A DNA stretch of 11,360 bases from Pseudomonadaceae bacterium UBA5811 (GTDB lineage Bacteria > Pseudomonadota > Gammaproteobacteria > Pseudomonadales > Pseudomonadaceae). The translations under genes and the position numbers were made by a program. The notes beneath the pieces were generated by a model. That model made no database searches. It was not told where the DNA came from and saw only the letters and a program-made list of their open reading frames with translations. Position 1 is the first letter of the stretch; every line of letters starts with the position of its first letter. Positions 6,993 to 11,360 of this stretch are shown one piece after another. The DNA is taken from contig DIDB01000059.1 in NCBI GenBank assembly GCA_002417905.1, positions 1 to 11,360 of the forward strand. Reading direction: 5' to 3'.

Positions 6993-7670
6993 TTAAACAA
7001 CCGGGCCATTCAATAACGGGACAAACCGTACCCTGTCCAGAATGTGCCGGGTATAGCCAGAGTCATTACGCACAATCAGCTGAAGCCTCTGGGCTGGTCC
7101 AGTGCCAACCGGAATTACCATGCGCCCTTCCGGGGCCAGCTGGTCAAGCAATGCCCGGGGAATATCTGTGGCAGCAGCCGTCACCAGAATACCGTTAAAA
7201 GGTGCCATTGCTGACCAGCCCTCCCAGCCATCACCCCAGCGAAATACAACATTTCGCATATCCAGTGCCGCCAGACGTTCTTTGGCCCGCTCCTGCAAAT
7301 ACTGGATACGTTCGACGGAAAATACCCGTTCGACCAGATAGCTCAATACTGCCGTCTGGTAACCGGACCCCGTACCAATTTCCAGGACTTTTTCAAGCGG
7401 TCCATCTGCCAGCAGCAATTCAGTCATGCGACCAACCATATAAGGCTGGGAAATGGTCTGGTTATATCCTATGGGCAGGGACGTATCTTCATAGGCCCGG
7501 TGAGCCAATGCCTCATCAACAAACAGATGCCGCGGAATATGCTGGATAACCCTCAGGACTTCCGGACTGGCAATGCCCTCATCCTGAAGACGCCGGATCA
7601 GCCGGTCACGCGTCCGCTGTGAGGTCATACCCTGGCCATGCCAAACATCATTTGACTGACACCGGTTCAA
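6993..7670 (-). CDS. pcm: Protein-L-isoaspartate O-methyltransferase
   Basis: Repairs damaged proteins by SAM-dependent methylation of isoaspartyl residues. Numbered from the start chosen here (225 residues): [20 protein letters not shown] (14-33), the substrate-site strand [21 protein letters not shown] (66-86), motif [17 protein letters not shown] (95-110) for SAM binding, SVERIQYL (motif post I), WGDGWEGW and the proline-rich [11 protein letters not shown] and [16 protein letters not shown] of the Rossmann core. The start is uncertain. TTG 7670 has GGAGG 7 nt upstream and gives the short leader before [10 protein letters not shown] seen in many family members; ATG 7628 gives MTSQRTR directly but has only AGGG adjacent to it; TTG 7691 lacks an RBS. 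The gene follows truD by 36 bp, with the usual surE missing, and precedes nlpD. Confidence 0.95.
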   Translation of the reverse strand: MNRCQSNDVWHGQGMTSQRTRDRLIRRLQDEGIASPEVLRVIQHIPRHLFVDEALAHRAYEDTSLPIGYNQTISQPYMVGRMTELLLADGPLEKVLEIGTGSGYQTAVLSYLVERVFSVERIQYLQERAKERLAALDMRNVVFRWGDGWEGWSAMAPFNGILVTAAATDIPRALLDQLAPEGRMVIPVGTGPAQRLQLIVRNDSGYTRHILDRVRFVPLLNGPVV

Positions 7671-7706
7671 TACAGCCCCTCCCCGGAGCAACCATAAAAT
7701 GCCATG

Positions 7707-8741
7707 CTAGCCTGCCTGATCCGGCAGCTGAACCAGCTCACGCACAACAGCCGTCGCAAAGCATCCGGCTGGCAGCACAAAGGCTAGCTGCAGCACAGCT
7801 GATTCATGATGCCATGTCAGCTCCCTGACCGGGAGACGCAGAATGCGCCGCTCCTGCTTGAGCCCGGCAGTTGCCAGCCAGGCCACCAGCTGCGGATTGG
7901 CCTGCCAGATCTGTTGCTCCAGTTGCAATGGCACGTCCTGCAACTGAGATACACCCTGACCACAGAGCGGCCCAGTGGGATGCAGGTCCAGAATTGCGAG
8001 CCGTGGATCAGAACAACTGGCTGCATCTGCCAGAAAAAAACTGTGGCTATCCGTAAACGACAGCAAATCACCCGGCAGGGCCTTATTCCAGCTTCCGGCA
8101 GACACTCGTGCAGAAAGCACCTGGTTGAACAGATAACTCCGGGCAGCAGACAGCAGACGGGAGCGCAGGATGCGCTGCTCAGGAGCCCTGCCCTGCTCTG
8201 CCCAACACCGTGCTTCAGCCAGATTTCCCCCCTGATGGCCAAAGCGCTGCAACCCAAAATAATTGGGAACACCCCGTGCCGCAATGGTATCCAGCCGCTC
8301 CTCCAGAGCAGCTCTATCGGCCTGCAGATGAGTCAAACGCAATAAAAACCGGTTAGCCGCGTGAGCCCCCCGTTGCAGTTTACGTTGATGGCGGACCCTA
8401 CGGCAGACCCTCAAGCGGGAACTATCCAGCGCCTCCAGATCAGGATCGGTACGTCCCGGCAGGTGCAGGCTGAACCACTGGCGTGTCAGGGCCTGACGGT
8501 CTTTCAGACCAGCATAACTGACCTGCCGCAATGGAATACCTGCCGTCCTGGCCAGCAAACGGGCCGCTTCTTCGGTATTCAGGGCACGCTTCTCTACCCA
8601 TAGCCAGAGGTGCTCACCCTCTCCACTTAATGGAATATCCAGAACCTCATCAACCTGAAAGTCTTCTGCTGTCTCTTTCAGAATGGCAGAGCCACAGGGA
8701 CCACCCCAGGCATATGCCCCCAACAGAGAAGCCCCGGTCAT
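7707..8741 (-). CDS. truD: tRNA pseudouridine(13) synthase TruD
   Basis: Converts uridine 13 of tRNA-Glu to pseudouridine. The 344-residue product is of family length (E. coli 349). Seen: N-terminal [12 protein letters not shown] (22-33, the family's K-x-x-x-x-D-F-x-V-x-E), [25 protein letters not shown] (41-65), the catalytic loop [21 protein letters not shown] (76-96) with Asp81 as nucleophile, the conserved NRF at 130-132, and [16 protein letters not shown] (158-173). The TRUD insertion domain follows before a C-terminal return to the synthase fold ending LPVRELTWH...[20 protein letters not shown]. Its ATG overlaps the ispF stop in an ATGA junction (8738-8741), which implies translational coupling in the ispF-truD unit. 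Confidence 0.97.
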   Translation of the reverse strand: MTGASLLGAYAWGGPCGSAILKETAEDFQVDEVLDIPLSGEGEHLWLWVEKRALNTEEAARLLARTAGIPLRQVSYAGLKDRQALTRQWFSLHLPGRTDPDLEALDSSRLRVCRRVRHQRKLQRGAHAANRFLLRLTHLQADRAALEERLDTIAARGVPNYFGLQRFGHQGGNLAEARCWAEQGRAPEQRILRSRLLSAARSYLFNQVLSARVSAGSWNKALPGDLLSFTDSHSFFLADAASCSDPRLAILDLHPTGPLCGQGVSQLQDVPLQLEQQIWQANPQLVAWLATAGLKQERRILRLPVRELTWHHESAVLQLAFVLPAGCFATAVVRELVQLPDQAG

Positions 8742-9217
8742 ATCGCCAACAACAAAGCTACAGCGTGAACAGCAATGCCTTCCTCACGCCCGGCAAATCC
8801 CAACTTCTCCGTTGTAGTCGCCTTGACATTAACCTGATCGGGCTCCACCTGGAGATCTTCGGCAATCCGCAGGCGCATTTCCTCGATATGAGGCGCCATT
8901 TTGGGAGCCTGGGCAATAATGGTCGAGTCGACGTTACCTACTTTCCACCCTTTACCATGAATGAGTCCCACCACATGACGTAGCAGGCAGCGACTGTCAG
9001 CACCTTTAAAAGCGGGATCAGTATCCGGGAAATGCCGGCCAATGTCGCCCAGAGCCAGCGCTCCCAAGAGGGCATCACTAATGGCATGCAACAGGACATC
9101 CCCATCTGAATGAGCAATCAGTCCGGAATAATGTGGAATTTTTACTCCACCGAGCGTAATAAAACTGCCATCGCCAAAGCGATGGACATCGTAACCATGT
9201 CCAATTCGTATGTGCAT
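8738..9217 (-). CDS. ispF: 2-C-methyl-D-erythritol 2,4-cyclodiphosphate synthase IspF
   Basis: MEP-pathway enzyme that cyclises CDP-methylerythritol 2-phosphate with loss of CMP to supply isoprenoid precursors. Seen in 159 residues (family length): [12 protein letters not shown] (4-15) with metal ligands Asp10 and His12, [39 protein letters not shown] (27-65) with the third ligand His44, [19 protein letters not shown] (93-111) and the ligand-binding loop [23 protein letters not shown] (131-153). ATG 9217 ([12 protein letters not shown]) is chosen because the family starts there; an in-frame TTG at 9232 would add five residues without a better RBS (AGAAAG precedes the ATG). It is overlapped by truD and driven by the promoter at 9248-9275. 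ispD, its usual upstream neighbour, is not present. Confidence 0.97.
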   Translation of the reverse strand: MHIRIGHGYDVHRFGDGSFITLGGVKIPHYSGLIAHSDGDVLLHAISDALLGALALGDIGRHFPDTDPAFKGADSRCLLRHVVGLIHGKGWKVGNVDSTIIAQAPKMAPHIEEMRLRIAEDLQVEPDQVNVKATTTEKLGFAGREEGIAVHAVALLLAI

Positions 9218-9247
9218 CTTTCTATTGTTCAACCATAAAATTATGAT

Positions 9248-9275
9248 GTTATAAAAACAGGATTAAGTCTGTCCA
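9248..9275 (-). promoter_or_regulatory. Sigma70-type promoter for ispF and the downstream cluster
   Basis: On the minus strand TGGACA (9270-9275) and TATAAC (9248-9253) are separated by 16 bp; each hexamer matches the sigma70 consensus at five of six positions. Transcription would start near 9240, about 25 nt upstream of the ispF ATG. The AT-rich gap 9218-9283 between the Tus-like gene and ispF holds nothing else convincing. This suggests ispF-truD-pcm-nlpD form a unit that does not depend on transcription from the ftsH paralogue. Confidence 0.65.
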
Positions 9276-9283
9276 CAATGAAT

Positions 9284-10261
9284 CTACAAAACTGTTTTCC
9301 GCTTGTTCCGGGTCCGGTCTTTGGCTTCCACCGGACCAAACTTGCGATGCGTCTCCATATAGCGATAAATATTCATGGCTTCGACATAAGGCTCCTCCAT
9401 CAGCTGGGCCCGGATGGAGCGTTTGCCCGGCCGGTGCGCCGGTTCATAATTCTGCAGGGGCTTGATGCCGGGAGACCGGACAGCCAGAGGGTAAACAAAA
9501 GGCACAGGTGCAGAGCAGATATAAGGCAGTCCGTCACCGTCCCGGACCCTGGCCCTGATATGAGGTGTTACCGGACGATAAATGGCCACCTGCTCGTCCG
9601 CTGGCAACTGCTCTAACTGGCTGATTGCAAACACCAGCTTACGGTCTCCAGAATCCTCCGGCAGACTGTAAAGTGATGGACGGGCATCATAGTTTTTCAG
9701 CAGCGCTTCATCATAGGTCCGCACCAGGTCGCACACTTGCTTGCGCTCAATGGAAGCGCCGGTATCCCAGTAAAAACGCAGGGCCATAGGCGCCATCAGG
9801 ATAGGCGTAACCCGCAGGGCCTGAAGGCTGGCGATAGCCGGATGCGCCCGCCAGATTTCTGTCCGGGCCGTCTGCTCCAACGGCCGGATCAGTTCAAACA
9901 GCTGCATCCGCAGCTGGTTTGAACGGTTGATTCCAGCCAGCGCCTGATCAGAGACTGCAAGGACTCCAGGTGCTCTCAGTGTCTCCCTTGGACTTTGCGC
10001 CGAACGCAGCCAGATACTGGTCAATACCTCAACCGCCAGATCTGTGGCAGCCAGTCCCATAGGGCTACTCACCCAGATAGGCTCAGCCCGGTCTACAGAA
10101 ACACTGTTGCGCACCGGAATTTCATACAGGGCGTCAACGCGCATCGCCCCCTCGTCCCGAAGCAGGCAGGCCAGAGCCCGCAGCTCGGCATCCAGCCGGC
10201 AGATTAGCTCCCGGCCACCCTGCAGCGCACTCAGATAAAGCTCATCCGGCTGCATGCACAT
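9284..10261 (-). CDS. Tus-like replication terminus site-binding protein
   Basis: A 325-residue basic, soluble protein that I recognise as a member of the Tus (Ter) family. Enterobacterial Tus binds Ter DNA and blocks replisomes from one side. Aligned by eye against remembered E. coli Tus (309 aa) it is collinear throughout: helix RELICRLDAELRALACLL (17-34) and ALYEIPV (44-50); LRAPGVLAV (95-103) for VRLPGVLCY; INRSNQLRMQLFELI (111-125) for INKLKTTFEHI; PMALRFYW (158-165) for PATLRFGW; RPVTPHIRARVRDGDG (229-244) for RPVKVQPIARVWYKGD; SAPVPFVYPL (250-259) for ACPTPLIAL; final MNIYRYM (296-302) for LHLYV. A basic tail KDRTRNKRKTVL follows. The pocket residues that lock the flipped cytosine look changed. 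The start overlaps the ftsH paralogue by 20 bp; a second ATG at 10255 with GGGG 6 nt upstream is an alternative. Terminus function here is inference. Confidence 0.8.
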   Translation of the reverse strand: MCMQPDELYLSALQGGRELICRLDAELRALACLLRDEGAMRVDALYEIPVRNSVSVDRAEPIWVSSPMGLAATDLAVEVLTSIWLRSAQSPRETLRAPGVLAVSDQALAGINRSNQLRMQLFELIRPLEQTARTEIWRAHPAIASLQALRVTPILMAPMALRFYWDTGASIERKQVCDLVRTYDEALLKNYDARPSLYSLPEDSGDRKLVFAISQLEQLPADEQVAIYRPVTPHIRARVRDGDGLPYICSAPVPFVYPLAVRSPGIKPLQNYEPAHRPGKRSIRAQLMEEPYVEAMNIYRYMETHRKFGPVEAKDRTRNKRKTVL

Positions 10262-11360
10262 CCCCGGCAGTAGCCATCAGCGCCGCCAGCTGGCTGGCAT
10301 CCAGAGTTTCTTTTTCCAGCAACTGATGAGCCCCTCGCTCCAGCAGTACACGATGCTTCTCCAGAATGGACTGCGTCCGATGGAAGGCCTGATCAATGAT
10401 GGCCTGCACCTCTTTGTCGATGATATCCGCCGTATTCTCACCATACTCATGCTGGGCAGGCAGTCCATACTGTTCTTCCAGATAATGGTGCTGGTCACGC
10501 TCCAGGCTGACATGCCCCAGTTTGCTGGACATGCCATAGCGGGTCACCATGGCCCGGGCAATATCTGTCACTTTCATCAGGTCATCCGCAGCACCGGTCG
10601 ACAGTCTGGAAAATACGATCCATTCTGCCGCCCGTCCACCCAGCAGCACGGCCATTTTGTCCTCCAGCTCTTCCCGGGTCATCAGGAAACGGTCTTCCGT
10701 CGGCCGCTGGATGGTATAGCCCAATGCCCCCATCCCCCGCGGGATAATTGATATCTTGTGCACCGGATCCATATCCGGCAAGGACATGGCTACCAGCGCA
10801 TGGCCCATTTCATGGTAAGCCACCACCTCCCGCTCCCTAGGATTGAGCAGCCGGTTACGTTTTTCCAGACCGGCCACAATGCGCTCGATCGCTGCGGTGA
10901 AATCGTCCATCATCACGGCCGGAGCCCGACGACGGGTTGCCAGCAGGGCCGCCTCGTTAACCAGGTTGGCCAGATCTGCTCCGGTAAACCCGGGTGTCAG
11001 GGCAGCAATCTGATCCGGATCAACATCTGTTGCCAGTTTGGCTTTCTTCAGATGCACCCGCAGGATCTGCAGCCGGCCGGGCCGGTCTGGCCGGTCAACC
11101 AGGACCTGACGGTCAAAACGGCCAGCCCGCAGCAGGGCCGGATCAAGAATTTCCGGACGGTTAGTTGCTGCCAGCAGCACCAACCCGCTTGATGTGTCAA
11201 AGCCGTCCAGCTCTACCAGTAGCTGGTTCAGCGTCTGCTCTTTTTCGTCATGCCCGCCCGACATCGGGCCGAACCCGCGGGCCCGGCCCAAGGCGTCCAG
11301 CTCATCAATAAAAATGATGGCCGGAGCCCGGGTTCTGGCCCGCTCAAACAGATCCCGCAC
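10242..11360 (-). CDS. FtsH-family ATP-dependent zinc metalloprotease, C-terminal part (paralogue type)
   Basis: The reading frame runs off the right edge, so the N-terminal membrane segments and Walker A are outside; 372 residues are visible (numbered from the edge). Seen: VRDLFERAR (1-9), Walker [14 protein letters not shown] (14-26), second region of homology [20 protein letters not shown] (65-84), the [20 protein letters not shown] stretch (122-141), the zinc motif HEMGH (183-187) and the third ligand Asp260 in [10 protein letters not shown]. Known: FtsH is a hexameric inner-membrane AAA+ protease for misfolded membrane proteins and regulators. The fragment differs from housekeeping FtsH by HEMGH instead of HEAGH, by [22 protein letters not shown] after the PRG motif, and by ending soon after the protease domain without the long hydrophilic tail. 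These resemble accessory FtsH2-type paralogues, as I recall them. It is followed by the Tus-like gene with overlapping ends. Confidence 0.92.
   Translation of the reverse strand: MRDLFERARTRAPAIIFIDELDALGRARGFGPMSGGHDEKEQTLNQLLVELDGFDTSSGLVLLAATNRPEILDPALLRAGRFDRQVLVDRPDRPGRLQILRVHLKKAKLATDVDPDQIAALTPGFTGADLANLVNEAALLATRRRAPAVMMDDFTAAIERIVAGLEKRNRLLNPREREVVAYHEMGHALVAMSLPDMDPVHKISIIPRGMGALGYTIQRPTEDRFLMTREELEDKMAVLLGGRAAEWIVFSRLSTGAADDLMKVTDIARAMVTRYGMSSKLGHVSLERDQHHYLEEQYGLPAQHEYGENTADIIDKEVQAIIDQAFHRTQSILEKHRVLLERGAHQLLEKETLDASQLAALMATAGDVHAAG

Noticed and set aside
7671..7706. Possible surE remnant or small gene between truD and pcm
   Set aside because: The two ATG-led frames here give 12- and 15-residue products with no similarity to SurE and overlap the pcm start.
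7806..8345. Plus-strand open frame of 179 codons inside truD
   Set aside because: Antisense of the conserved TruD core; the translation is rich in Gln, Cys and Pro and matches no family.
1..11360. CRISPR arrays, tRNA or rRNA genes, IS ends, long direct repeats
   Set aside because: Scanning both strands showed no regularly spaced repeats, no cloverleaf-like segment in the gaps and no transposase or long terminal inverted repeats.

Overview
The window reads as a stretch of gammaproteobacterial chromosome, most likely from the Pseudomonadales/Oceanospirillales side rather than an enteric. The evidence is the cysI-DUF934 pair, the divergent ppsA/ppsR pair, and the ispF-truD-pcm-nlpD-rpoS cluster with a lysine-containing RpoS turnover region. 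No tRNA, rRNA, CRISPR array, transposase or IS end was seen. Coding density is high and every gene of more than 300 bases could be assigned to a family.

Layout from the left. Positions 1-1048 are on the plus strand: the 3' end of cysI (sulfite reductase haemoprotein), an overlapping DUF934 gene, a gap with two overlapping inverted repeats, and a small SCP2-family lipid-binding protein. A perfect 18-bp hairpin at 1054-1095 separates this from convergent ppsA (1119-3488, minus; PEP synthase, TTG start). ppsR (3654-4472, plus) runs divergently from ppsA and encodes the bifunctional regulator that phosphorylates and dephosphorylates PpsA, so one 165-bp intergenic region serves an enzyme and its own regulator. 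ppsR converges on a universal stress protein gene (4532-4966, minus).

From about 5 kb to the right edge everything is on the minus strand. Read in transcription order from the right edge: an ftsH paralogue cut by the window edge, a gene for a Tus-like protein (replication-terminus-binding family), then a good sigma70-type promoter followed by ispF, truD, pcm, nlpD, rpoS and finally usp. These cover isoprenoid precursor synthesis (IspF), tRNA pseudouridylation (TruD), isoaspartyl repair (Pcm), amidase activation at the septum (NlpD) and the general stress sigma factor (RpoS). A PsrA-like dyad inside nlpD, about 400 bp upstream of rpoS, sits where pseudomonads place their rpoS promoter.

The unusual part is the right end. 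A recognisable Tus homologue overlaps the end of an FtsH paralogue by about 20 bp and occupies the position upstream of ispF where ispD is normally found. surE, normally between truD and pcm, is absent. The Tus-like protein aligns along almost its whole length with enterobacterial Tus but, in a hand alignment, seems to lack the histidine and phenylalanine of the cytosine-locking pocket. Alignments to known proteins were made from memory without database searches.
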